NCBI RefSeq assembly: GCF_900148505.1
Contig: NZ_FRXO01000005.1
Location: 186,001 to 250,000 of the forward strand
Source: Pseudoxanthobacter soli DSM 19599
Lineage (GTDB): Bacteria > Pseudomonadota > Alphaproteobacteria > Rhizobiales > Segnochrobactraceae
DNA length: 64,000 bases
Reading direction: 5' to 3'
Made by a program: the position numbers and the translations under genes. The notes under the pieces were generated by a model. The model was not told where the DNA came from, ran no database searches, and saw only the letters and a list, made by a program, of their open reading frames with translations. Numbering within the stretch: the stretch's first letter is position 1; each line of letters opens with the position of its first letter. This document shows, in pieces, positions 20,719 through 28,906 of this stretch.

Positions 20719-21441
20719 TCAGTGGTTGGTCACCGCATAGGTCTTGTGCGCGACCACTTCGAGCCCCTTCGAGGCGTACATCTTGAACAGGGCGATGTAG
20801 AACGCCGGCACGTCGTCGTTCGAGATCCGGAATTCCCCGACATTGGGGTCGAACGCATAGAGGTGCGACCCGAAGCCGAAGATCTTGCCGCCGGACTGGT
20901 AGGCGCAGATCGCGTGGCCGGACGTCTTCTGCGCGTTGGCCTCCTTGAAGCTGAGCGCGGTCAGCGTGTAGGCGTGGGTGCGGCAGACCTGACTGCGAAG
21001 CGTCAGGACCTCGTAGCCCGGCGGCTTGCAGTGGGTGGTGTGCCACTTGTTGACGAATTTCACCCCGTGCCGTTCGCCGCCTATGTTCATGCGCTTCAGC
21101 ATGTCCGGCTTCGTTTCCTTGCCGCCCTTCTCGAACGTGTCGATGCCGTATGAATTGATCTGCGTGTTCAGCGCTTTGTAGAATTGCTGCTTGTCGGCCT
21201 GGATGTCGTCGATTCGCCTTTGCATGGCTTCCATCCGCTTGACCTGCCCGTCGGTGCGATAGCGGCGATGCGAGGCGATCCACTCGCAGCAGAGGCCGAA
21301 GCAGATGCCTTGCAGGAACTCGTGTTCGAACGGCTTTTCCGCCGAGAATTTCGGCCCGTTCTTGTAGCTCTCGACGATCTTCTTGAATTCTGCCGACTGC
21401 TTGTATTCGATCGACTGGAAATCGGAAAGCGACTGCTTCAA
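20719..21441 (-). CDS. YopT/AvrPphB-like (peptidase family C58) cysteine protease homologue
   Basis: 240 residues. The start is TTG at 21441, supported by an AGGAG seven bases upstream on the minus strand. I see the three C58 catalytic signatures in order: Cys47 in GICFGLCCEWI (family G-x-C-x-x-L-x-x-x-W), His176 in SGHAICAY, and Asp198 in FDPNVGEF (family F-D-P-N-x-G-x-F). The spacing (129 and 22 residues) is near that of YopT and AvrPphB. A basic helical insert lies at about 60-95. C58 enzymes are papain-like proteases, many delivered by type III secretion to cleave host GTPases or kinases. There is no signal peptide and no secretion gene nearby. The gene is clearly lower in GC than its neighbours, suggesting transfer. 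Target and role are unknown. Confidence 0.72.
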   Translation of the reverse strand: MKQSLSDFQSIEYKQSAEFKKIVESYKNGPKFSAEKPFEHEFLQGICFGLCCEWIASHRRYRTDGQVKRMEAMQRRIDDIQADKQQFYKALNTQINSYGIDTFEKGGKETKPDMLKRMNIGGERHGVKFVNKWHTTHCKPPGYEVLTLRSQVCRTHAYTLTALSFKEANAQKTSGHAICAYQSGGKIFGFGSHLYAFDPNVGEFRISNDDVPAFYIALFKMYASKGLEVVAHKTYAVTNH

Positions 21442-21996
21442 GGCAAAACTCCTGCCGCTGCGCGGATGCGGTTGCGCCGGTTCGACCGTCTCCGGCGGGG
21501 AGGGGGCGAAACACGGACCGCCGTGGCTTCAAAGTCCGGATGGGATCGTGCGGATGGCCCGGCGGATGGTGTCTGCAAGAGGACGTTGCACTTTCGCCCG
21601 GCACATCTTCAAGACGAGTTTACTCGAGACAGACATAGATGGATCGCCTGCAAATAATGTCGCGCCGCATGAAAGATTTTGAAACAAATCTCTCATGCCT
21701 TACCCCGCTTCTTTTCTATCGCTTGTCATGATCGCGCGCCATCGGCGTTTCAGCGGGCCGGCTTTTTGTCCTCCTCCGGCAGATGGCGGGTGAGCGTCAC
21801 TTTCGGGTGGGGCGAACTGGTGCGAGGCGCTGCGAAAACGCATGGGACGACGCGCGGCGTCGGCGGCGCATCCGGACCGATCCGCGCGCCGCTGCCGATC
21901 GAGGGCTGTGGATGACGTGCGGTCAATTTGCCGGCGATGTGAAAGCCCATGTTGCATTCCGCGTCGCGAGCCGCTACAGAGACACCCGTTCGACAC
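21442..21996. other. Lower-GC intergenic region upstream of the C58 protease gene
   Basis: A 555-base spacer. It contains a near-perfect palindrome at 21667-21698: 13-bp arms gcatgaaagattt and aaatctctcatgc, one mismatch, six-base loop, about 225 bases upstream of the protease start. A minus-strand frame at 21750-21950 (66 codons, ending PEEDKKPAR) has a weak GGAA site before its ATG; I consider it possible but unsupported. The right end runs into tRNA-Glu. Confidence 0.4.
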
Positions 21997-22072
21997 GCTC
22001 CCTTCGTCTAGCGGTCTAGGACGTCGCCCTCTCACGGCGAAAACAGGGGTTCGAGTCCCCTAGGGAGCGCCA
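21997..22072 (+). tRNA. tRNA-Glu (anticodon CTC)
   Basis: 76 bases with encoded CCA. The acceptor stem is gctccct with agggagc. The anticodon arm is tcgcc-ctctcac-ggcga, with anticodon CTC at 22031-22033. The T arm contains ggttcgagtccc. Confidence 0.95.
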
Positions 22073-22485
22073 CTTTCCTCGAGCCTTGCGACCTGCGTCA
22101 TACGCGGTCTGCTCGATGGAGCGAACATCGTTCATCCACGATCTGGAACGTTCGGCAGGCACGGGCTTTTGCGCCTGATGCCGATATCGCGATTCGCGCG
22201 GCTGCGGCGTTGCGGATATGGGCTGCGCCGGCTTCAGGGGGGCGTCGACGTCCTTCCAGCGGGGCTGCCGCCTGCCGTCGGCGAAGCGCGCCGGGCCTGA
22301 CCCGCCACGGCGCCGGCGTTTGCCGCCGGTCTCTCACCTTTATCGCCGATCTCCCGCCTTTTCCGTCCAACGTGCCGGCGCTGTCCGCGGCGTGCCGAAG
22401 GACGGATCGGTGCGATTGACTCGTTCAATAAATCCGCATACCGTCTGCGCATGTTCGCAGTTTCTATATTCGGTATGTAGAACGC
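22073..22485 (+). promoter_or_regulatory. Leader and probable promoter/operator of the MerR-XRE-cupin-racemase regulator
   Basis: A 413-base spacer between tRNA-Glu and the regulator; it holds no supported gene. The last 75 bases are AT-richer and contain nested dyads: cataccg (22437-22443) with cggtatg (22471-22477), and inside them tgcg-catgtt-cgca (22446-22459). A possible -35 ttgact lies at about 22416-22421. These are candidate operators for autoregulation by the regulator's HTH domains, which is inference. No strong Shine-Dalgarno precedes the ATG at 22486. Confidence 0.4.
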
Positions 22486-24381
22486 ATGAGCCAGTCCTCC
22501 GCCGCCCGCTTCCCGTTTTCGATCGGCCATGTCGCCAAGGTGACGGGCGTCGCCGTGTCGACCATCCGCTCGTGGGAGAACCAGGGCCTTCTCGCGCCCA
22601 ACAAGTCGGCCGGCGGCCACCGCTCCTATGGCGAGGCCGATATCGAGCGCATCCGGCGCATCGACCGGATGCGGCGGATGGACGGGCAGAGCCTGTCCGC
22701 CATACGCCGGGTGCTCGACAGCGAGGAAGAGATCGCGGCGCCCCAGGACGGCGAGGCGGCGCCGGCGGCGGCCTTCAATCACCTCGGCGCGCGCGTGCGC
22801 AGCCTGCGCCAGGAAGCGGGCCTGTCGCTGCGCGAACTCTCCGACCGCACCGCCATCGCCTCCTCGCACCTCAGCATGTTCGAGCGCGGCGTCGCCTTCC
22901 TGTCCCCCGCGCGCCTCAATGCCATCGCCGAGGTGTTCGGGCGCACGCTCGCCGAACTGCTCGGCGGCACCAAGGGGCGCGACTTCCCGGTCGTCCGTCG
23001 CGGCCAGGGCCGGATCGTCGGCTCCTTCGGGCCCGGCGTGACCATCGAGCAACTCACCGTCTCCCAGCGGCTGATGGATGCCGAGGTCTGGACGATCGAT
23101 CCCGACCGCGAGAGCGACGGCTTCTACGCCCACGAGGGCGAGGAACTGATCTACGTGCTGGAAGGCTCGCTGGAACTGGCGCTCGCCGACCGCGATGCCG
23201 AGGTGCTGAACCCGGGCGACGGCGCCTATTTCAACAGCCGCATCGCCCACCGCTGGCGCAACACCGGCCGGGTGCCGGCCAAGGTGCTGTGGATCAACAC
23301 CGACAGCGACCGGCTCTCGTCCATGAGCTTCGAGAAGACCGACCGCCGCCTCGGGCTCGGCGCCGGCATCGGCGAGGGCATCGGCGAGGGAGCGCTCAGC
23401 CTGGAGCTGCCGCAGGGCGCGCGCACCTTCCGCGTGATCGAGACCCACACCGAGGGCCACCCGACCCACATCCTGATCGAGCCTCTCGAGGGGCTCGACG
23501 CCGACAGCGTCGCCGGCAAGGCGCGCCAATTCGCCGAGCGCTACGACAGCCTGCGGCCGATGCTGCTGCACGAACCGCGAGGCCATTCCGGGGCCTTCGG
23601 ACTGGTGCCGGTCGCCTCCAGCGCCGCCGATTTCGGGGCGTTCTTCATCTCCTCCTACGGCTATCCCGGCCTCTGCGGCCACGCGATCATGGGCTACACG
23701 GCGGCGCTCAGGGCACTCGGCCGCCTCGCCAGCCACCCGCGCTTCACCATCGAGGTGCCGAACGGCATCCTCACCGTGCATGTCGGGGCAGAGGGCGACG
23801 CGGACGCCATCGCGCTGGAAATGCCGCCGGCGATCGTCTCCGAGGCCGACCGGCGGGTTCACGTCGACGGACACGATCTCGACGTCGCCGTCGTCGTGTG
23901 CGGCGACTGCTACGCCCTCGTCAATGCCGACGCGGCCGGCCTCGCCCTCGATGTCGGCGGCATCGACCGGCTGCTCGCCGTCGGCGACGGCCTGCGCCGT
24001 CATCTGAACGAGGCGCTGCCCCGGCGCGCCGGCTCGCGGCCGGTGATCAATTCCGTGCTGTTCCATGGGGCGGACGAAGGCGGCGGCGCCCGCCAGTTCC
24101 TCGCCATCGACCGCCAGAAATTCGACCGCTCGCCCGGCGTCGCCGGCCTGTCCTGCCTTCTGGCCCTGCGGGCCGCCACCGGGGCGGCCGCTCCGGGCGC
24201 GCGGCTCGAAGCCGTCAGCCTGTTCGGCGGCCACCTCACGGGCGAACTCATCACCACGACCCACGGCGCCGGCAGCGCCGTGGCCGTCACCACCCGGATC
24301 ACGGGACGCGCGCACCTCAAGGCCGTGGCGACGCTCATCCAGGAGGAGGGCGATCCTCTCGGCAGCGGCTTCCTGAGATAG
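22486..24381 (+). CDS. Four-domain regulator: MerR HTH, XRE HTH, cupin and pseudo-proline-racemase
   Basis: 631 residues, continuous with no frameshift. Residues about 9-78 are a MerR-type winged HTH (FSIGHVAKVTGVAVSTIRSWE, then GGHRSYGEADIERIRRI). About 98-160 is an XRE HTH (VRSLRQEAGLSLRELS to LNAIAEVFGRTLAELL). About 195-272 is a cupin with EGEELIYVLEG and NPGDGAYFN. About 313-631 is a full proline-racemase fold: HTEGHPTHI, LLHEPRGHSGA, GLCGHAIMG (Cys397 kept) and DRSPGVAG, where Gly551 replaces the second catalytic cysteine of DRSPCGTG. It is therefore unlikely to racemise and may bind the ligand as a sensor. It resembles the racemase at 32098-33093. The binding-protein gene begins 41 bases downstream, so it probably heads or controls the catabolic locus. 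Separate MerR-cupin and XRE-cupin regulators are common; this combination is not one I know. Confidence 0.88.
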   Translation: MSQSSAARFPFSIGHVAKVTGVAVSTIRSWENQGLLAPNKSAGGHRSYGEADIERIRRIDRMRRMDGQSLSAIRRVLDSEEEIAAPQDGEAAPAAAFNHLGARVRSLRQEAGLSLRELSDRTAIASSHLSMFERGVAFLSPARLNAIAEVFGRTLAELLGGTKGRDFPVVRRGQGRIVGSFGPGVTIEQLTVSQRLMDAEVWTIDPDRESDGFYAHEGEELIYVLEGSLELALADRDAEVLNPGDGAYFNSRIAHRWRNTGRVPAKVLWINTDSDRLSSMSFEKTDRRLGLGAGIGEGIGEGALSLELPQGARTFRVIETHTEGHPTHILIEPLEGLDADSVAGKARQFAERYDSLRPMLLHEPRGHSGAFGLVPVASSAADFGAFFISSYGYPGLCGHAIMGYTAALRALGRLASHPRFTIEVPNGILTVHVGAEGDADAIALEMPPAIVSEADRRVHVDGHDLDVAVVVCGDCYALVNADAAGLALDVGGIDRLLAVGDGLRRHLNEALPRRAGSRPVINSVLFHGADEGGGARQFLAIDRQKFDRSPGVAGLSCLLALRAATGAAAPGARLEAVSLFGGHLTGELITTTHGAGSAVAVTTRITGRAHLKAVATLIQEEGDPLGSGFLR

Positions 24382-24422
24382 CCCCCGCCTCGCAGCCTAA
24401 CCAGAAAACCAGGGAACAGACG

Positions 24423-25298
24423 ATGATAACCGCCTCATCCATCCGACCGTCTCCGGCCATCCGCCCGGCGATCCGCCATCTCGTCCTTCTGCTCGTCGGC
24501 GCTTTCGTCCTGGCGCTGTCCAGCCTGCAGTCCGCGTTCGCCACGGACCCGAACCTCGTGCTCGACCGCATCCGCAACAGCGGCGAACTGCGCGTGCCGG
24601 TGATGGTCGGCGAGGAGCCCGGCTATGTCCGCAACCGCGACACCGGCGAGTGGGGCGGCTTCTACATGGATTGGGCGAAGGACATCGCCGAGCTGCTCAA
24701 CGTGAAGGTGGTGCCCGTCGAGACCACCTGGGGCAATCTCGCCGCCGACTTCCAGGCCAACAAGATCGACATCGCCTTCGGCCTCAACCCGAACCCGAAG
24801 CGCGGCCTCGTCGTCGACTATCTGAGCGTGCCGCTGTTCACCGATGCCTGGGCCATCGTCACCAAGCCGGGCTTCACCAAGAAGACCTGGGCCGAGCTGA
24901 ACGATCCGTCCGTGCGCCTCGTGGTGCAGAAGGGCGGCACCATGCAGGTCGTCGCGGAATCCCTGACGCCCAAGGCCACGATCACCCCGGTCGAGGATCG
25001 CCCGCTCGGCGTGATGGAACTGCAGGCCGGCCGCGCCGACGCCATGATCCTCGCCGTGTTCGACGCCATCGAGGTCGCCAAGCAGATCAACGGCGAGATC
25101 ATCCTGCCGAGCCCGATGCTGCTCAATCCGGCCACCATCGGCGTGCGCCGCGAGGAAGGCAACGAGGGCTACGAGAACTGGCTGACCAACTGGGTGAACC
25201 AGCAGCGCGCCCTCGGCCTCGCTCAGGGCAAGCTGCGCAAGACCTTCGAGGATCGCGGCATCGACCTTTCCGTGCTGCCGCCCGAGTTCAACTTCTGA
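24423..25298 (+). CDS. Amino-acid ABC transporter substrate-binding protein (family 3)
   Basis: 291 residues. A long signal peptide (about 18-40, ending QSAFA) precedes a bilobed SBP_bac_3 domain: [38 protein letters not shown], and the second-lobe segment [16 protein letters not shown]. It would capture an amino acid or imino acid in the periplasm; the position in this locus points to hydroxyproline or a related compound, by inference. A strong stem-loop follows the stop, so this message is probably kept at higher level than the distal genes. Confidence 0.93.
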   Translation: MITASSIRPSPAIRPAIRHLVLLLVGAFVLALSSLQSAFATDPNLVLDRIRNSGELRVPVMVGEEPGYVRNRDTGEWGGFYMDWAKDIAELLNVKVVPVETTWGNLAADFQANKIDIAFGLNPNPKRGLVVDYLSVPLFTDAWAIVTKPGFTKKTWAELNDPSVRLVVQKGGTMQVVAESLTPKATITPVEDRPLGVMELQAGRADAMILAVFDAIEVAKQINGEIILPSPMLLNPATIGVRREEGNEGYENWLTNWVNQQRALGLAQGKLRKTFEDRGIDLSVLPPEFNF

Positions 25299-25305
25299 CG
25301 CCGAT

Positions 25306-25333
25306 CCCGGTGCCGGCTTCGGCCGGCACCGGG
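25306..25333 (+). terminator. Intercistronic UUCG hairpin after the binding-protein gene
   Basis: A perfect 12-bp GC-rich stem (25306-25317 with 25322-25333) closed by the stable tetraloop ttcg. There is no T-run. Hairpins after binding-protein genes commonly protect the upstream mRNA from 3' exonucleases and allow partial read-through, so I read this as differential expression within an operon and not a full stop. Confidence 0.65.
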
Positions 25334-25364
25334 CCCGTTCCTCGCCAAGCAAGGTCGCCGCGCC

Positions 25365-26012
25365 GTGTTCGACTGGTCCGTCATCACCCAAAACGCCCAC
25401 CTGTTTGCCTGGGGACTTCTGGTCACCCTGGAATACACAGTGATCACCTGCGTTTTGGGGCTGATCGTCGGGCTCATGATCGCGCTCGCCCAGCTTTCGC
25501 CGCTGCGCACCCTGCGTGTCGTCGGCATGCTGTTCGTGGAATTCTTCCGCAACGTGCCGCTGCTCGTCTGGCTGCTGTGGAGCTATTACGCCCTGCCGAT
25601 CTTCGCGGGCATCAACATCAGCAAGCAGGCCGCCGGCATCCTCGCGCTCAGCCTCTATGGCGGCGCCTATTATGCCGAGATCCTGCGCGCCGGCATCCAG
25701 TCGCTCGACCATGGCCAGGCCGACGCGGCGAAGGCGCTCGGCATGCGGCCGTGGCAGGCGATGCACCGGATCATCCTGCCGCAGGCTTTCCGGCAGATGA
25801 TCCCGCCGCTCGCCGGCCAGACCATCATCCAGATGAAGAACACGACGCTTCTCTCCGTCATCACCGTGCCGGACCTGCTTTATCAGGCGAGCTACGTGTC
25901 GTCGTTCACCTACCGGCCGATGGAAGTCTACACGGTGGTCGGCCTCATCTTCCTGGCGATCCTGATCCCCTCCAACTATCTCGCGCGCCGGCTCGAGATG
26001 CGCAGCCATTGA
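25365..26012 (+). CDS. Amino-acid ABC transporter permease
   Basis: 215 residues, GTG start, preceded by aaggtcgccgcgcc. About five transmembrane helices. The HisM/GlnP-type EAA loop is visible around [23 protein letters not shown], and the N-terminal segment [23 protein letters not shown] is typical of the family. It is the only permease in the locus, so it would have to form a homodimer or pair with a permease encoded elsewhere. It forms the inner-membrane channel for the binding protein at 24423-25298. The ATPase gene follows 11 bases later. Confidence 0.95.
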   Translation: MFDWSVITQNAHLFAWGLLVTLEYTVITCVLGLIVGLMIALAQLSPLRTLRVVGMLFVEFFRNVPLLVWLLWSYYALPIFAGINISKQAAGILALSLYGGAYYAEILRAGIQSLDHGQADAAKALGMRPWQAMHRIILPQAFRQMIPPLAGQTIIQMKNTTLLSVITVPDLLYQASYVSSFTYRPMEVYTVVGLIFLAILIPSNYLARRLEMRSH

Positions 26013-26023
26013 GAGGGCCGAAC

Positions 26024-26845
26024 ATGACCCGTCTTCCCACCGATGCCGCTCCGCTGGTCGAACTCAGCCGCGTGCGCAAGGCCTACGGTTCCCACGAGGT
26101 CCTGAAGGGCATCGACCTGACCGTCTATCCCGGGGAAGTGGTGGCGCTGCTCGGCTCGTCCGGCTCCGGAAAGACGACGCTCCTGCGCTGCGTGAACCTT
26201 CTGGAGCAGCCGACCTCCGGCCGGATCGTGATCGACGGCGCGCCGATCTTCGACCGGACGCCGGACGGACGCGACAATGCCCGCATCAGCGGCCGTGACG
26301 TCGCAGCCATGCGAAGCCGCGTCGGCATGGTGTTCCAGCAGTTCAATCTGTTTCCGCACATGAACGTGCTGGCCAACGTCATGGAAGGGCCGCGCACGGT
26401 TCTGCGGGAGAACGACGCGACGAACCGTGCCCGCGCGCTCGACCTGCTCGCCAAGGTCGGCATGGCGGACTTCGCCGATCGCATGCCGGGCCGCCTTTCG
26501 GGCGGGCAGAAGCAGCGCGTTTCCATCGCCCGCGCCCTCAACATGCGCCCCTCGCTGATGCTGTTCGACGAGCCGACCTCCGCGCTCGATCCGGAACTCG
26601 TCGGTGAGGTGCTCAACACCATGATCACGCTGGCGCGCGAGGGCATGACGATGCTGGTCGTCACCCACGAACTGGGCTTCGCCCTCGAGGTCGCGACCCG
26701 GGTGGTGTTTCTCGACCAGGGCGCCATCGCCGCGCAGGGCACCCCGCAGGAGGTGCTGCTGCACCCGACCAACGAGCGCGTGCGCGGCTTCGTCAACCGC
26801 TTCCATGCCACTGCCGAGCTGATGCGCCCGCTGCTTCAGACCTGA
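26024..26845 (+). CDS. Amino-acid ABC transporter ATP-binding protein
   Basis: 273 residues. Walker [11 protein letters not shown]-loop [16 protein letters not shown] signature [15 protein letters not shown], Walker [13 protein letters not shown], and the switch histidine in VTHELGFA are all present. It belongs to the GlnQ/HisP polar amino-acid group. It has an insert in the first lobe (about 78-93, [16 protein letters not shown]) longer than in GlnQ. It energises uptake for the two preceding genes. Confidence 0.96.
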   Translation: MTRLPTDAAPLVELSRVRKAYGSHEVLKGIDLTVYPGEVVALLGSSGSGKTTLLRCVNLLEQPTSGRIVIDGAPIFDRTPDGRDNARISGRDVAAMRSRVGMVFQQFNLFPHMNVLANVMEGPRTVLRENDATNRARALDLLAKVGMADFADRMPGRLSGGQKQRVSIARALNMRPSLMLFDEPTSALDPELVGEVLNTMITLAREGMTMLVVTHELGFALEVATRVVFLDQGAIAAQGTPQEVLLHPTNERVRGFVNRFHATAELMRPLLQT

Positions 26846-26951
26846 CGCGCGCCCGGCGTTACCCGACCCCTTTTCCGTCTGCGTCGCATGCCTGCGGGGC
26901 GTGCCACGCCACCGCCTTGTCCCGAGACCCGTTCAGAAACCGAGACCGCAC

Positions 26952-27860
26952 ATGACCAAGACCAACTGGCAGGGCATCCACAGTGTCCTCGTCACGCCCT
27001 TCCTGCCCGAGGGGCCGATCGACTTCCCGCGCTTCGAGGCGCTCGCCGAGGCGAACATCGCAAACGGCGCCGACGGGCTGATCGTCTGCGGCTCGACGGG
27101 CGAGTTCTACGCCATGACGGTGGCCGAGCGGGTGAAGCTGTTCGAGGCGACGGTGAAGGTCGCCGCCGGCCGCGTGCCGGTGCTGGCGGGCGTTTCCGAC
27201 CTGCACACCGACATCGTGCTGGAGCTGACCCGCGCGGCCGAGACCACCGGCTGCGACGGCATCCTCGCGCTGCCGCCGATCTACGCCAAGCCCGACCTGC
27301 GCGAGGCCGAGCACTTCTATCGCCGCATCTGCGCCGCCTCCGGCCTGCCGGTGATGCTCTACAACAGCCCGGTCCGCATCGGCGTCAACATCACGCCCGA
27401 TCTGGTGGCGCGGCTGGCCGAGATCCCGAACGTCGTGGCGATCAAGGACTCCTCCGGCGACATCCAGCAGGTCGCCGAGCTTTGCCAGAAGGTGAAGGGC
27501 GAGCTCGCGGTGTTCGTCGGCTACGAGACCATGATCCGCTCGTCGCTTCCGCTCGGCGTCGTCGGCGTGGTCGCCATGGCGCACCAGCTCTCCGGACGCC
27601 TCGTGCGCCGCTATTTCGATGCGTGCGCGGCCGGTGACGCCGCCACCGCGGACCGGCTGGAGCCGGCCCTGTTCGCCATCTACCGCTGCTTCAAGAGCGG
27701 CAGCTTCTATGCCGGCATCAAGGCGGCGATGAACGCGCTCGGCCAGCCCGTCGGCATCCCCCGCGAGCCGCTGCTTCCCTTCACGGATGCGCAGCTTGCG
27801 AGCGTCGCGAAGATCCTCGCCGACGCCGACGTCGCCGCCACCATCAAGACGCTCGCCTGA
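26952..27860 (+). CDS. DapA-family aldolase/deaminase, probable pyrroline-4-hydroxy-2-carboxylate deaminase
   Basis: 302 residues, a TIM-barrel of the dihydrodipicolinate synthase/N-acetylneuraminate lyase family. The Schiff-base lysine is Lys165 (AIKDSSGD) and the catalytic tyrosine Tyr137 (LYNSP); the substrate loop GSTGEFYAM is present. In hydroxyproline degraders a DapA-type enzyme deaminates 1-pyrroline-4-hydroxy-2-carboxylate to 2-oxoglutarate semialdehyde, and the neighbours here fit that role. A true DapA is less likely because dapF is far away and the context is catabolic. It begins 106 bases after the ATPase gene; the racemase follows 15 bases later. Confidence 0.85.
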   Translation: MTKTNWQGIHSVLVTPFLPEGPIDFPRFEALAEANIANGADGLIVCGSTGEFYAMTVAERVKLFEATVKVAAGRVPVLAGVSDLHTDIVLELTRAAETTGCDGILALPPIYAKPDLREAEHFYRRICAASGLPVMLYNSPVRIGVNITPDLVARLAEIPNVVAIKDSSGDIQQVAELCQKVKGELAVFVGYETMIRSSLPLGVVGVVAMAHQLSGRLVRRYFDACAAGDAATADRLEPALFAIYRCFKSGSFYAGIKAAMNALGQPVGIPREPLLPFTDAQLASVAKILADADVAATIKTLA

Positions 27861-27875
27861 ACGGATACAGAGATC

Positions 27876-28883
27876 ATGCGCTCGACCCGCATCATTCAGG
27901 GCATCGATTCCCACACGGCCGGCTGCCCGCTTCGCCTCATCACCTCCGGCTTCGGGCCGATCCGCGGCGCCACCATGGTGGAGAAGCGGGCCGACCTGAT
28001 GAGCCGTGACTGGCTGCGCCAGCTCGTCCTGTTCGAGCCGCGCGGCTCGTTCAACATGCCGGCCGCCGTGCTCACAGAAGCCTGCTCGCCGGATGCCGAC
28101 ATCGGCATGCTCATCCTGGAGCCGGACACCTATCCGCCGATGTGCGGCCACTGCGCCATGGCGGTCGCGACCATCGCGGTCGAGGCCGGCTACATCACCG
28201 CGCAGGAAGGCGAGACGCTGGTGCGGCTCGACACACCGGCCGGCGTGGTGCCGGCGCGGGTGAAGGTGGAGAACGGCCGCGCCGTCTCCGTCACGCTCGA
28301 GATGCCGCTGAGCTTCCTCTACCGGCGCGACGTGATGGTGGCGACGAAGAGCTTCGGTTCCGTCCGGGCCGACATCGCCTTCGGCGGCGACTTCTACCTC
28401 ATCGTCAAGGCGTCCGATCTCGGCCTCGAACTGACGACCGACAATGCCTGGGCGCTGGTGAGCGCGGCGGCCGAGCTCCGCGCCGGCCTGAAGGACATCC
28501 CCGTCCAGCACCCGACGCTCGCCCATGTGAACGAGATCTACCAGATCGAGATCGTGGGCGAGGGCGACGGCGTGCGCTTCGACGGCAAGAACGTGGTCGT
28601 CTGCCCGCCGACCGTGATCGACCGCTCGCCCTGCGGCACCGGCACCGCCTCGCGCATGGCGATGCTGCACGGCAAGGGCGAGCTGAAGGTGGGCGACAGC
28701 TTCCGCCACGCCGGCATTCTCGACACCGTCTTCACCGGCCAGATCCATGGCGAGGACACCGTGGGCGACCTGCCGGCGATCCGCTGCACCGTGACCGGCT
28801 CGGCCTATCTCACCGGCAGCTTCAACTTTTTCCTCGATCCCAACGACCCGTTCCAGCAGGGCTTCCGTCTCACGGGCGTCTGA
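27876..28883 (+). CDS. Proline racemase-family enzyme, probable 4-hydroxyproline 2-epimerase (first copy)
   Basis: 335 residues. Both catalytic cysteines are present: Cys90 in PPMCGHC and Cys253 in DRSPCGTGT. The family start DSHTAGCPLR and FEPRGSFN are also seen. Such enzymes interconvert L- and D-forms of proline or trans-4-hydroxyproline. In this context epimerisation of trans-4-hydroxy-L-proline to cis-4-hydroxy-D-proline is the likely job, but other proline analogues cannot be excluded. It is more divergent than the second copy at 32098-33093. It lies in an operon between the DapA-like gene and an aldehyde dehydrogenase. Confidence 0.88.
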   Translation: MRSTRIIQGIDSHTAGCPLRLITSGFGPIRGATMVEKRADLMSRDWLRQLVLFEPRGSFNMPAAVLTEACSPDADIGMLILEPDTYPPMCGHCAMAVATIAVEAGYITAQEGETLVRLDTPAGVVPARVKVENGRAVSVTLEMPLSFLYRRDVMVATKSFGSVRADIAFGGDFYLIVKASDLGLELTTDNAWALVSAAAELRAGLKDIPVQHPTLAHVNEIYQIEIVGEGDGVRFDGKNVVVCPPTVIDRSPCGTGTASRMAMLHGKGELKVGDSFRHAGILDTVFTGQIHGEDTVGDLPAIRCTVTGSAYLTGSFNFFLDPNDPFQQGFRLTGV

Positions 28884-28906
28884 GGCAGCGGGTTCAGGAG
28901 AGGCAC

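Noticed and set aside
21750..21950. 66-codon minus-strand frame in the spacer before tRNA-Glu
   Set aside because: Weak ribosome-binding site, no recognised family and ordinary composition; left out as a gene.
22234..24315. A 693-codon minus-strand open frame opposite the regulator
   Set aside because: No recognisable domain; the plus-strand product has four. The regulator frame is also continuous, so I saw no reason to invoke a frameshift or two genes.
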